36,771 nt of DNA. It comes from a virus. Positions 1 through 7,752 of the stretch are shown one piece after another. Where the stretch lies: positions 1 to 36,771 of IMG/VR virus record IMGVR_UViG_3300043464_000466; one strand, given 5' to 3'. A program made the position numbers and the translations under genes. How positions within the stretch are numbered: position 1 is the stretch's first letter; each line of letters begins with the position of its first letter. The notes below the pieces were generated by a model. The model did not search any database. It had not been told where the DNA came from and was given only the letters and a program-made list of their open reading frames with translations.

Positions 1-55
1 CACCTAATTTCAGACGAAACGATTGCAGATCCAACCACATCAAGCGCACGAGTCG
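1..55. repeat. Left copy of 55-bp terminal overlap
   Basis: These 55 bases are identical to the last 55 bases of the window (36717-36771). A gene reads across the join in frame. A 55-base exact overlap is what a k=55 de Bruijn assembler leaves on a closed circular contig, so I read it as an assembly signature of a complete circular or circularly permuted genome, not as a biological terminal repeat. Confidence 0.9.
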
Positions 56-293
56 GGCTTGCATTAACAATACCCACCCGATTGTTCGCCGAATCCACCT
101 TCAGGGTCGACGTATCCACCGTCAGATCGCCGGTGATGGTGGCGCTGGCGAGGGTGGCGGTGCCGCCGGAGCCGAGGATCTGGTTGGTGGTGATTTTCTT
201 GGTGGTGCCGGTGACGTCGACCACGGGCAACACATCGGTAGCCGGGGTCAGCGTCGTGATCGCTGTCAGTTGGGATATCTTGAGGTCTGCCAT
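1..293 (-). CDS. Tail fibre protein, N-terminal part (continues at 36716)
   Basis: This is the first 97 or so codons of a 314-residue fibre protein that continues across the circular join at 36716 and stops at 36065. The ATG is at 293-291. The N-terminus (MADLKISQLTAITTLTPATD) and the following TDVLPVVD/TTKKIT pattern are typical of phage fibre or appendage proteins, whose first residues attach to the virion. It is followed by a Gly/Thr/Ala-rich stretch and an NNRVGI repeat. One base separates it from the stop of the 79-residue gene upstream. The function is inferred from this composition; the receptor is unknown. Confidence 0.75.
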   Translation of the reverse strand, partial: MADLKISQLTAITTLTPATDVLPVVDVTGTTKKITTNQILGSGGTATLASATITGDLTVDTSTLKVDSANNRVGIVNASPTRALDVVGSAIVSSEIR

Positions 294-294
294 G

Positions 295-534
295 TTAGTA
301 GATTGCTAGAACGATTTTGCCGCCGTTTTCCTGTACTAGGAAATCACCGGCTTCAGTGAGTAGTGAATCGAATGTTCCGAAAGTGATGACCAAGTGTCCG
401 CCGTCTTCCTGCACCAAGTAGTCGCCGTTTTCGCAAAGGATGTCGCGCCGTTCAATCGGAGGATCAGGCGGAATGCCGCCGCCTTTGATACGGCGGACAA
501 TATCCAGTCCCAGTCCTAGTCCGAGGCGAGGCAT
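295..534 (-). CDS. Small structural-region protein with two 16-residue repeats
   Basis: A 79-residue protein starting at ATG 534, three bases after the upstream stop and in the same frame. The C-terminal half has two similar units, ENGDYLVQEDGGHLVI and EAGDFLVQENGGKIVL, separated by about 15 residues. Such short beta-type ENGDYL/ENGG units occur in small proteins near phage head or tail genes. The N-terminus has an LGLGLGLDIVRRIKGGG segment. It lies between a head protein and the fibre gene. I do not recognise a function; a minor virion component is the simplest inference. Confidence 0.65.
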   Translation of the reverse strand: MPRLGLGLGLDIVRRIKGGGIPPDPPIERRDILCENGDYLVQEDGGHLVITFGTFDSLLTEAGDFLVQENGGKIVLAIY

Positions 535-537
535 TGC

Positions 538-792
538 TTAGGCGTACTTGCGGTTATAGGCCACAATGGAGCCGTTCGACACGGTGATAGAGGTCCACAC
601 ACCGGGAAGCTCATCACCGGCCTGCAGCGTCACGCCGGCAGGGAAGTTGGTGATGTTGGAAGCGGTTGCTCCGAGGATCGTGATCTCAAGAGCATGAATG
701 GTCTGCCAGTTTCCGGTCACAGTTCCGGATGCGCTGGAGATGTAGGTGCCGCCGTATTCGCCGGCTAGCTGACGATTGGATCCAACATTCAT
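538..792 (-). CDS. Putative small capsid-associated protein
   Basis: An 84-residue protein whose ATG (792) overlaps the upstream TGA by four bases. It is Thr/Ser/Gly-rich and predicted to be beta-rich, with a central block (GNWQTIHALEITILGATASN) followed by FPAGVTLQAGDELPGVWTSI. Small proteins of this type, with a 'value plus uncertainty' style beta pattern ending in a tyrosine, are common just after the major capsid gene in tailed phages and may be decoration or head-fibre components. That role is inferred from position only. Confidence 0.6.
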   Translation of the reverse strand: MNVGSNRQLAGEYGGTYISSASGTVTGNWQTIHALEITILGATASNITNFPAGVTLQAGDELPGVWTSITVSNGSIVAYNRKYA

Positions 793-1175
793 AATGCGAA
801 CTTCTGACTGCTTCTTTTGCTACCGCTGAAACCAACTTGCAAGCGAGTACCTCCCGATTTCACGCGGACCTCGGGATTGTCACGCTCGATCTCACGCAGG
901 AACTGCGCGTCCTTCCAGCATCCATATCCAACCTTGTGCCCCCAATAGTGGTAGAGAGTGGGGTCAACACGCATCCGCAATCGACCGATACCATCGACCG
1001 ATTTGAACTCATTGATGGATGTCTGCTTGGCGATCTTCTTCTGCTGAATGCCAGCATTCACCCATTCCTTTTTGTGGCCTGTTTTGAGTTCTTCAATGAC
1101 CTGCTGCCGGAGATTGCCGGGAAGATCATCTACAGCGTTTGCGATGAGCGTTGAGATTCCGTTTGGATTGGACAT
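789..1175 (-). CDS. Conserved protein downstream of capsid gene
   Basis: A 128-residue protein. I take ATG 1175 (MSNPNGIST) as the start; the frame is open further upstream only through the terminator hairpin. The N-terminal half is helical (DLPGNLRQQVIEELKTGHKKEW) and the C-terminal half is mixed, with several aromatic residues (TLYHYWGHKVGYGCWKD) and a basic tail. It has no Shine-Dalgarno sequence but has the CTATG start context seen at several other genes here. The gene sits directly after the capsid terminator, so its expression probably depends on read-through. Function unknown; a head-completion or assembly role is possible. Confidence 0.65.
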   Translation of the reverse strand: MSNPNGISTLIANAVDDLPGNLRQQVIEELKTGHKKEWVNAGIQQKKIAKQTSINEFKSVDGIGRLRMRVDPTLYHYWGHKVGYGCWKDAQFLREIERDNPEVRVKSGGTRLQVGFSGSKRSSQKFAL

Positions 1176-1181
1176 AGATTC

Positions 1182-1221
1182 AAAAAAGGGGAGGCCACTG
1201 GGAATTTCCAGCAACCTCCCC
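1182..1221 (-). terminator. Rho-independent terminator after capsid gene
   Basis: On the minus strand a perfect 7-bp stem (GGGGAGG at 1221-1215, CCTCCCC at 1194-1188) is followed at once by six T residues (1187-1182). An inner CTGG/CCAG stem (1211-1208 with 1201-1198) lengthens the hairpin. It begins 17 nt past the capsid stop codon. It would end most capsid transcripts while letting a fraction continue into the small head and fibre genes. It is the only textbook terminator I found in the window. Confidence 0.9.
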
Positions 1222-1237
1222 GATGTACTATCAAAGA

Positions 1238-2317
1238 CTAGCTCGCGCCGTCAAACATACCAAAGCCGTTCGGGTTCTTCACCACGAGACCAGCAATTGC
1301 CTGAATCAATCGGCCTTCGCCACCACCGTTGTTCGGCAACGGAGTAACCTCAGGCATCTTAGCATAACGGATCTCAACCATCTCCATCGGAACAACATAT
1401 CCTTTAACAGCACCGCCATCGGAAGTTCCGTAGTTGAAGTCAGACGAAACGCCCAACGAATTAACCCAAACATCGGGGTGCAGGATCAAACGGCCAAAGT
1501 CACCCTCAAAGATGTCCACAGAAGCCTTGAAAGTGTCGCTTCCAAGCTCCTGATTGAAGGTGCGGACAGCAACGGCTGCAATCGTGTTAGTATTTGCAAC
1601 CTGAACGGTTCCAATAGTTGAAGTTCCAGCAGCGGTCAGGTTAGTGAACGCACGCTTCAGATTGGCACCAAGGAACACGTCGTAATCGCGGAACGTACCA
1701 GTCGCGCCATAAATAGCGGTCATGACGTTCTGCGCGGTTGCTTCAGTAAACGCACTAGTAGTGGTCGTGCTACGAGCACCACTCGCCGGAGCAAACGAAG
1801 AAGTTGGAGCGCCAAGACCAGCAGAGTTGGTGGTTTTCAACCACTGACCAAGCGAGGCAGTGAGGTAAGGATTCGTTCCGTTGTCAGCCTGAATAGCTTG
1901 ATTAGAGCAAAGGAAGGTCGACTCCATTTTGCGCTTGAGCTCAATCAAACGCTTGGAAATGCCGTTGGCGATTTCACCACCGTTGCCGACGCCAGCGACG
2001 TTCTGGGTGTTGGCAATGAAACCAATACGCAGATCGTTACGGAACACCTGAGCATAGTTAGTCAGGCGGGTACGATTGGGAACAGGGTTAACCGGGCTGC
2101 CGGGGTTACCAGCAGTGTAGGTCACGTCAGTACCGTCAACAACACCACCCGGGGTAGGGGTAGCATAATTATCAACTTGCCAAGAAAAAGTCACATTTCC
2201 GAGGTCTTTTCCCTTCGGAGCTTGGCTCACAAATGGGGTAGACTTCTGGTCGACGATGGCAATGTAGTCCGCGAGCTCCTCGCGAATACCGACTTGGTTA
2301 GGTTGAAGTAGTGGCAT
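1238..2317 (-). CDS. Major capsid protein (SU10/DUF5309 type)
   Basis: A 359-residue protein resembling the SU10-like (DUF5309) major capsid family, which has the HK97 fold. The N-terminal segment YIAIVDQKSTPFVSQAPKG and the following WQVDNYATP region match that family as I know it. There is also a Ser/Thr-rich central region and a long C-terminal half containing LILHPDVWV and the MVEIRYAKMPEV segment. Length is normal for a shell protein without a fused protease. It follows the scaffold gene with only three bases between them (TGA-CCT-ATG, same frame) and is followed by a strong terminator, as expected for the most abundant product. Confidence 0.9.
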   Translation of the reverse strand: MPLLQPNQVGIREELADYIAIVDQKSTPFVSQAPKGKDLGNVTFSWQVDNYATPTPGGVVDGTDVTYTAGNPGSPVNPVPNRTRLTNYAQVFRNDLRIGFIANTQNVAGVGNGGEIANGISKRLIELKRKMESTFLCSNQAIQADNGTNPYLTASLGQWLKTTNSAGLGAPTSSFAPASGARSTTTTSAFTEATAQNVMTAIYGATGTFRDYDVFLGANLKRAFTNLTAAGTSTIGTVQVANTNTIAAVAVRTFNQELGSDTFKASVDIFEGDFGRLILHPDVWVNSLGVSSDFNYGTSDGGAVKGYVVPMEMVEIRYAKMPEVTPLPNNGGGEGRLIQAIAGLVVKNPNGFGMFDGAS

Positions 2318-2320
2318 AGG

Positions 2321-3343
2321 TCAAAGAATACGTTCTAATAAACGAGCCAATTCAGATTCTCCTCCCGACTTCGCAAACCGAGACTTTGCTGATGCAATTT
2401 CCGCCTGTGCGGTGTCCTTTTTAACAGGTGACGCAGTAGGCTTTCCCGGCTGTTTAGGAGCGGTTTTCTGAGGCAATTTGGCCGAGGGCTTCCCCTTGGT
2501 CGCTTCGCGCTCCAGACGCAGCCTACGGCCCTCTAGGAAGTCGCCAACAAGCACCTGATGTTCCGGTAACGCTGCAAGCTGCGGCAACTGTCGCAATACC
2601 TGCTGCGCCTCGGTGTACTGGGTGCTGCTACGGTCCTTCCAAAAAGGATAGATCTGCTCTGCGATAGGCTGGATCTGCTTGTAGTTATTCAGGAACCTAG
2701 ATCGTGCCGGGATGTGGATATCAAGTGCGTCTTCAACGCGCCGCTTGATCGCCTTTATCTCGGACGAACTGTATTCCTTGTCACCTATTTCGCAGCCGTC
2801 GATGTTGTCCTCGCACCACCGCTTGAGATCACGGGCCTTGCTCCACTCGTCATCGAGTTTCTTCGCGTCCCAGACATCCGCAAACGGGTCGGTTTGATTT
2901 GTCACCGGCACCGGCCTATCGGAACTGCTCTTCTCCAGCTTGGACTTGGTCTCGTTCAGTTCACGTTCCAACGCATCGGCTTTTTCTTGTGCTTCACGCT
3001 TCTGGCGAGTCAGCTTGTCGATACGTTTTCTGTAACCTGACGGTTCCTCGTCGGCTTGGTCTTCGGTCTTCTGATCGGAAAGATCATCCTCAGGCGACTC
3101 GGCCTGATTTTCCTCTTGTTCAGCGGCAGGATCCGCTTCCTCGGTCTGAGATTCCGCACTCGCGGCCTCGGACTCCGGCTCTTCCTCGATGATCTGCTTT
3201 GTCGGTTTATCTTCCGGCTCACTGAACCTGTGTTCAAGTACCCTAGCCAATGCCGCCTCATCGAAGGTCAGCGGATTGATTTTCGGAGCCTGTACCGTGT
3301 TTTGAACAGGTGTCGCTTCCTGTGTATTCTGTGATTTATCCAT
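2321..3343 (-). CDS. Putative scaffolding protein
   Basis: A 340-residue protein starting at ATG 3343 (MDKSQNTQEATP). It has a very acidic Glu/Gln/Ser-rich segment (about residues 50-100), a coiled-coil stretch (about 105-140, KRIDKLTRQKREAQEKADAL), a mixed middle, and a Lys/Ala/Pro-rich tail ending in a short helix (ELARLLERIL). Acidic, helical proteins of this size placed between portal and capsid genes are scaffolds in short-tailed phages. No protease motif is visible, so removal of the scaffold by proteolysis is not indicated. The stop is TGA-C in frame with the capsid ATG. Confidence 0.75.
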   Translation of the reverse strand: MDKSQNTQEATPVQNTVQAPKINPLTFDEAALARVLEHRFSEPEDKPTKQIIEEEPESEAASAESQTEEADPAAEQEENQAESPEDDLSDQKTEDQADEEPSGYRKRIDKLTRQKREAQEKADALERELNETKSKLEKSSSDRPVPVTNQTDPFADVWDAKKLDDEWSKARDLKRWCEDNIDGCEIGDKEYSSSEIKAIKRRVEDALDIHIPARSRFLNNYKQIQPIAEQIYPFWKDRSSTQYTEAQQVLRQLPQLAALPEHQVLVGDFLEGRRLRLEREATKGKPSAKLPQKTAPKQPGKPTASPVKKDTAQAEIASAKSRFAKSGGESELARLLERIL

Positions 3344-3379
3344 GCTATTTAGACCCTGCAAGCCGGGTATTGTGCGCCA

Positions 3380-3398
3380 TGGTTGTTAAGGTCAACCA
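3380..3398 (-). promoter_or_regulatory. Inverted repeat and TTGACC box before scaffold gene
   Basis: The 79-base gap 3344-3422 is one of the larger ones in the head block. It holds a perfect 6-bp inverted repeat, TGGTTG/CAACCA, with a 7-base spacer at 3380-3398. On the minus strand it includes TTGACC (3395-3390), close to a sigma-70 -35 box; the best -10 partner downstream (CACAAT, spacing about 15) is poor. It could be a promoter or operator for scaffold and capsid genes. Evidence is weak. Confidence 0.25.
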
Positions 3399-3422
3399 AG
3401 AAACCTTGTTTGTGAAGAGGCA

Positions 3423-3668
3423 CTAGTCGGATTGATTCGTCAACCCATTAACCGACCTCAAATTGTTGAAATATTCGTACAGATCCTTCAGCGCTGCAGC
3501 CCTTCCGCAGTTATAAGCACGGCCTGAGTCTGATAGATCAGGCTGTATGCTGTTTAGAACCTCGGATTCTATTTGGTCTGTGATGACCTGATTCATTGCT
3601 CGGTAGAATGGATCTCCATCCATAACCGAAACGAATGCCTCTTGTATTTTCTCCTGTGAGATTCTCAT
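3423..3668 (-). CDS. Small conserved protein between portal and scaffold
   Basis: An 81-residue, mainly helical protein whose ATG (3668) follows the portal stop with no gap. The N-terminal half (EKIQEAFVSVMDGDPFYRAM) is followed by QVITDQIESEVLNSIQPDL and a GRAYNCGRAAALKDLYEYFNNL helix. The pattern 'IE...L..P.....GRA...GRAAAL.DL' recurs in small genes between portal and scaffold of short-tailed phages as I recall. Function unknown; it could help portal or scaffold assembly. Confidence 0.65.
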   Translation of the reverse strand: MRISQEKIQEAFVSVMDGDPFYRAMNQVITDQIESEVLNSIQPDLSDSGRAYNCGRAAALKDLYEYFNNLRSVNGLTNQSD

Positions 3669-5756
3669 TTATTGAACTCCAAGACGTCCGGTGACCGCAT
3701 TCTGCTGTTGCTGCACGCTGAACTGCAGGTTCTCAAGGTATTTTTGCAGATTCGCTTGGAAAAGCGGGTCCTGCTGCAGTTGCGCCTGATATTTCGGGTT
3801 GGATTGCAACACCTGCTGCGTGAATTGCAGGCGCATAGCAGCCGTGGGGTCGTTCTCGCGCAGTGCCGGAGGATTACCAAGGCTCATCAAGGCCACCTCA
3901 TCGTTGGTTTCCTTGAACATCTTCTGCGATGCAGGGCCGGTCTGCATCACAAGCTCGGTTGCGAGCATAGGATCAATAGCACGCAGCGCCACAGAGATCA
4001 GTTTTGCACGATCAATGACGCCGGCAGTATCAAGAGGCAGGATCAAGGTCGAGATTGCCTTCAGTTTCTCGCTCACAAGGTCGGTAGACATCTCGCGAAC
4101 GTCGAACTTCAACGTGACATCGAAGTCCTGCACATCCTCGCCAATCTGAATCTGAGATCCAGTGATGCGCTGAACCTCCAGCGGCCCGGTGTACTGCAGT
4201 GTCAGCGAGAAAACCTGTCGGAACGCCTCGGTCCAACCATGCAGCCAGTTGTTGATGGTGCGTTGCTGGCGCATCTGGGTGACTGCAGGAGGCACTTTCT
4301 CGGTCGGTCTACCAAAGTACCTGTCGGTCTGCGCCATCACCTCGTTGATAAGCGTAAAAGCCACACCGGGTTCACGCGCAGGAGGCTGCATGAAGCCAAT
4401 CTCACCGCGGCGAAGCACCGGAATCTGAATGGCAGGCCCAATCTTGAGATTACCGCCCCGAGTCTTAGGCACTTCGATGGGAGGCAATGTCGCCAATGAG
4501 GTGTAGTCGAACACCGAGTCGCGCTGGGCTTTGATTTCATGCTGCCAAGTCGCACAAACCTCAGGCACACCGCGGGATTCGACCATCTTTCGATGGATCA
4601 ACTCGCTTCGCCAGCACACAAACGGATACTGACCGTGCGCATAATCGAGCAGCTCAAAGTAACCCCATTTGCCACCTACTTGAGGGCAGAAAACCGTGTA
4701 GTAGACGCCGGGAATGCCGTCGGAATCCACTGCCTTCTGATAGGCGTAGACAACCTCAATGAGGTTTTCGCGGTCGAGGAAGGCATTCTTCGGAAGCCCG
4801 ATGGTGTAGGTGTAGTCAGCGTAGTTGCTGAACTTGCCCATGGTGTTGATGGCCTCCTGAGCCCACTCCTCGTCCCAGTCGTCGGTCTCTACTTTCTGCA
4901 TGATCTCAATCGAGGTCATGTAATGACGGCGGAAAACGACACGGGCGCTCTGGATATCCGTGGTCTCCGGAGGGAAAGCCAGCTCATCCCACGGAGCCAA
5001 GGCAGCGATGTAAGGCTTGTTGCTCACCATCGTGGGAACCGGGAAGTCGCACTCTCCTTCCTCGCGCAACTCCTTGATCGCCTTGATGGCCCGACGTTTC
5101 TTCAGGTTAGGAAATGCTGCCATCAACAGTTCCGCGGATTGATCGTCGGCTTCCGGATTAGCAATGAGGTTCGGCAAGTCGGACAGCACCGAGCCCTGAG
5201 GCGATTGAGCGGCAAGAGCTACGATCTGATCCATCGTCAGGTACTGCTCTTTCTGACCCATTTCCTGCTGCCACGAGATGTGCACGCCTGCCCAGCCATA
5301 GGTCCACACATACTGAGCCAGCAACTCCACCTCACGGGTCAAATCCGAGTACATCTTGGAGTTCACAGCCCAGTCCATCAGGTTGTGGGCGGTAGCGGCC
5401 TGATCGACCGTTGTCACATTGCTCGGTACAACCCTGAGCATAGAACGCCAGAATGAGGTCGAGCACAGATCGACCAATCCATTGACCACCTCATCGGCCA
5501 GCGGAATGCGAGTGTCACTAGCACCATCCCAAGGGAACGCCGGCTTCTGCGCATTGGACGCATCGTTCCATTTCTTGCCGTCGCTCGTTTGACCCGGCCA
5601 CCGGCAATAGCGCGTATTCTCAATACGCTCGACACGGCTACCAATACCATAATCGGTAGCAGCACGCCGCAACTCCTCGGTCAACGCACTCACATTGGGT
5701 GAGTCGCCAACCGACGCCATTACATCAGTAGCCGTCTTGTATGAATCGCCTTGCAT
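3669..5756 (-). CDS. Portal protein
   Basis: A 695-residue protein starting at ATG 5756 (MQGDSYKTATDVMASVG), 11 bases after the terminase stop. The frame stays open further upstream, but that part overlaps the terminase. Size, Trp- and Tyr-rich middle (the AQYVWTYGWAGVHISW segment), a central region beginning near WQHEIKAQRDSVFDYTSL, and a Gln-rich C-terminal helical tail (LQFSVQQQQNAVTGRLG) fit a podovirus-type portal that forms the dodecameric DNA gateway. Placement between terminase and scaffold supports this strongly. No single catalytic motif is expected. Confidence 0.85.
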   Translation of the reverse strand: MQGDSYKTATDVMASVGDSPNVSALTEELRRAATDYGIGSRVERIENTRYCRWPGQTSDGKKWNDASNAQKPAFPWDGASDTRIPLADEVVNGLVDLCSTSFWRSMLRVVPSNVTTVDQAATAHNLMDWAVNSKMYSDLTREVELLAQYVWTYGWAGVHISWQQEMGQKEQYLTMDQIVALAAQSPQGSVLSDLPNLIANPEADDQSAELLMAAFPNLKKRRAIKAIKELREEGECDFPVPTMVSNKPYIAALAPWDELAFPPETTDIQSARVVFRRHYMTSIEIMQKVETDDWDEEWAQEAINTMGKFSNYADYTYTIGLPKNAFLDRENLIEVVYAYQKAVDSDGIPGVYYTVFCPQVGGKWGYFELLDYAHGQYPFVCWRSELIHRKMVESRGVPEVCATWQHEIKAQRDSVFDYTSLATLPPIEVPKTRGGNLKIGPAIQIPVLRRGEIGFMQPPAREPGVAFTLINEVMAQTDRYFGRPTEKVPPAVTQMRQQRTINNWLHGWTEAFRQVFSLTLQYTGPLEVQRITGSQIQIGEDVQDFDVTLKFDVREMSTDLVSEKLKAISTLILPLDTAGVIDRAKLISVALRAIDPMLATELVMQTGPASQKMFKETNDEVALMSLGNPPALRENDPTAAMRLQFTQQVLQSNPKYQAQLQQDPLFQANLQKYLENLQFSVQQQQNAVTGRLGVQ

Positions 5757-5767
5757 AGGGTCAAAAT

Positions 5768-7474
5768 TTAGTATCCACCGCCGCCGCGGGAATTGAAGCC
5801 CCCATTGCCAACGTAGGCAAGGCCGGAGACCAGCAACATACCCAAGCAATCAATCGGATCCTTGCTGGCACCTTTCTGACCATCGCGTCCGGTGTGCTCA
5901 CTCAAGGCATACGTCAGGTTGGAGCAGTCCTTGGTAATGTACAGACTCGGCTCGTTCAACGGCGTCAGCGGCTGTGTAGCATCGTAGGACAACAGGCTGT
6001 TAATAGCCGACGTCCTTTGGTCCACAGGTACACCCGGCGCAGGTACGAATGCCATGGGTTCATCCAACGGATTCTCCGATTCAGCCAGTAGGTCGATCAG
6101 AGTGGTCCCGCCCTGCTCCGATAGAGCCGGACTACCGCCGGCCTTAGGATCAATCAGTCGCATCACAGGCTCGCCGTAACCAAGCTCCGCCTCAATGGTC
6201 CTGAATAGGTTGCGGTACTCCGATATCGACCGGCCTGCATCCAACGTCTGCGCAGGACCAGCCTTGCCGTCAGGCTTCTCGCTAGGAAGCACCCACTCGC
6301 CATAGTTGCTGAAGTCAGGGAACTCCCGCACCACAATGCGCTTCCCATCCTCGTAGGCCAACAGCCACAGGCAGAACCAGTTACGCGCACCAGCCGGATC
6401 GCACACCATGTACAGCGTACCACCGGGAGGCACATTATCCCGCTCGATACAGTGGATATCCGGCCTGAACCGAGCGAATGCCTTGCCGATGTTGTCCGAG
6501 GCCCACCCGTAGGCCCGAGTGAGGATCTGGCCCATAGGAGAGGCCACCAGCTTCGACTTCATTTCATCGAAGGGGTTGTAGGGATTGTCCTCAGAGAAGA
6601 AGAACACCGTTCTCCGGTTGGTCTGAGCCTGAACCATAGTGCGAGCAGACTTGCCCATAGGCCACGTAGGAAGCGCCTGCTTGCCCTTCAGCAGATCCGC
6701 ATCATCGAACCGGGTAATAGCAGAGCCAGCAGTGAACTCCTTGTACACACTAGCCACACCTTCCAGCGGTGTCTGAGTCACCAAGAGCTTGCCGCGGCGT
6801 GTAATCAGCCGATACCGCAACGTCTCAACCCAGCTCTGCGGAACCAACTCATCGCACCAAATCAAGTCAGCCTCACGGCCCTCAATAGTGTTCTCACTCT
6901 GCGTGTAGTTCAGGAAATCACACCGTGATCCATTAGGCAGAATGAAAGAACCATCCGTGAAACCATTCTTCCTGCTGTAGTTCAAATAGTGAATGCGGCC
7001 CTTCTTAGTAGCTCGTAGTGCTACAGGCAGATAGTTGTATATGGCAGGCTGCTGTACAGTTACGCTAGTGGCATGGCTAGTGTGACAACATAGTACATTA
7101 GCGTTCTCCTTCTCCAACAGCGTTTGCACAATGCGCCGTGCTGCCCACAGTGTTTTACCTGCGCGGTTACCACCGGAGATCAGCAGCTCCTGTGTGGCAG
7201 CAAACTCGGTATTAGCAATCTCCCAGTGGTCCGGAATGAAGCCGTAGGTGTACGGATCGGCCTTCTCCAGTAGGACAAGCTGGGTACGCTTGAGCTTCAA
7301 CTCGAGTGCGCGAGGGTGCGAGGCGTCGACCTTTGGTATGACAGGGTGCTGCGGCTGCTCGTTCCACCAAGCGGCGTTGCACGCCTCGGTGCAGAAGCGC
7401 TTTTGCTTAGGGCCTTCTCGAGGCTTGATGATGGCGAAGGGCTTGGAGCAGGTGAGGCAGAGTGGTTGGCTCAT
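5768..7474 (-). CDS. terL: Terminase large subunit with N-terminal zinc finger
   Basis: A 568-residue packaging motor. The ATPase has a Walker A motif GGNRAGKT (101-108) and Walker B LIWCDE (Asp208-Glu209). The C-terminal RNase H-like nuclease shows acidic residues in VCDPAG (Asp359), RLIDPKAG (Asp442) and DPID (539-542). The first 40 residues hold a likely zinc finger, with Cys6 and Cys9 (CLTC) and Cys28 and Cys32 (CTEAC). A glycine-rich tail ends the protein. It cuts DNA and drives it into the prohead through the portal encoded next. The ATG overlaps the stop of a possible 34-codon ORF. Confidence 0.95.
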   Translation of the reverse strand: MSQPLCLTCSKPFAIIKPREGPKQKRFCTEACNAAWWNEQPQHPVIPKVDASHPRALELKLKRTQLVLLEKADPYTYGFIPDHWEIANTEFAATQELLISGGNRAGKTLWAARRIVQTLLEKENANVLCCHTSHATSVTVQQPAIYNYLPVALRATKKGRIHYLNYSRKNGFTDGSFILPNGSRCDFLNYTQSENTIEGREADLIWCDELVPQSWVETLRYRLITRRGKLLVTQTPLEGVASVYKEFTAGSAITRFDDADLLKGKQALPTWPMGKSARTMVQAQTNRRTVFFFSEDNPYNPFDEMKSKLVASPMGQILTRAYGWASDNIGKAFARFRPDIHCIERDNVPPGGTLYMVCDPAGARNWFCLWLLAYEDGKRIVVREFPDFSNYGEWVLPSEKPDGKAGPAQTLDAGRSISEYRNLFRTIEAELGYGEPVMRLIDPKAGGSPALSEQGGTTLIDLLAESENPLDEPMAFVPAPGVPVDQRTSAINSLLSYDATQPLTPLNEPSLYITKDCSNLTYALSEHTGRDGQKGASKDPIDCLGMLLVSGLAYVGNGGFNSRGGGGY

Positions 7475-7575
7475 TTATCAATATTTTTCGTTTTAGAGAA
7501 CCCGTCGACTTTTACCGTCGCCGCGGATTGCCCGACCCCCTCCCCCGGGGTGGCCCTTGTAACGGGGTAGGACAT
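7471..7575 (-). CDS. Possible 34-residue ORF before terminase
   Basis: An ATG at 7575 opens 34 codons (MSYPVTRATPGEGVGQSAAT...) ending with a TGA that overlaps the terminase ATG as ATGA, the usual junction in this genome. That junction is the main support. The first five codons read MSYPV, the same as a stretch inside the 109-residue HTH gene at 9189-9518. No Shine-Dalgarno sequence is present and composition is G-rich. It could instead be untranslated leader. No function is suggested. Confidence 0.3.
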   Translation of the reverse strand: MSYPVTRATPGEGVGQSAATVKVDGFSKTKNIDK

Positions 7576-7752
7576 TGGTCCGGCGGAGGGGTACTGACGT
7601 GCGTTTCGATCAATGTTTACGGGCCTTTGCTGCTGGTTTGCGTCACCAAGTGAATATAACTGCTATTGTAGGCATGAGTGGTGAAAACAGGCCTAAAAGC
7701 GTGGTTTTCAGTGGTGCTGCCGCGGTAGGGGTAGGACATTTCGGGCCACTAC
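7475..7752 (-). promoter_or_regulatory. 278-bp intergenic region before terminase, with repeats
   Basis: The largest gap in the genome. It contains two exact copies of GGGGTAGGACATT (7564-7576 and 7728-7740), 164 bases apart, each carrying on the minus strand an ATG that opens a short ORF (34 and 40 codons; the second spans 7739-7617). It also holds a 7-bp inverted repeat TGAAAAC/GTTTTCA (7682-7688, 7704-7710) and a CCCCGGGG palindrome (7543-7550). A packaging (pac) site, promoter or operator just upstream of the terminase is plausible. No good -35/-10 pair could be seen. Confidence 0.45.

Noticed and set aside
3665-3880. 71-codon minus-strand frame within the portal gene end
   Set aside because: Arg/Cys/Ser-rich product typical of an off-frame reading of a Gln-rich tail; unlike the nested gene at 23.5 kb it matches no family pattern.
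7617-7739. 40-codon ORF starting at the second 13-bp repeat
   Set aside because: No overlap with a neighbouring gene and no family resemblance; kept only as part of the repeat observation.
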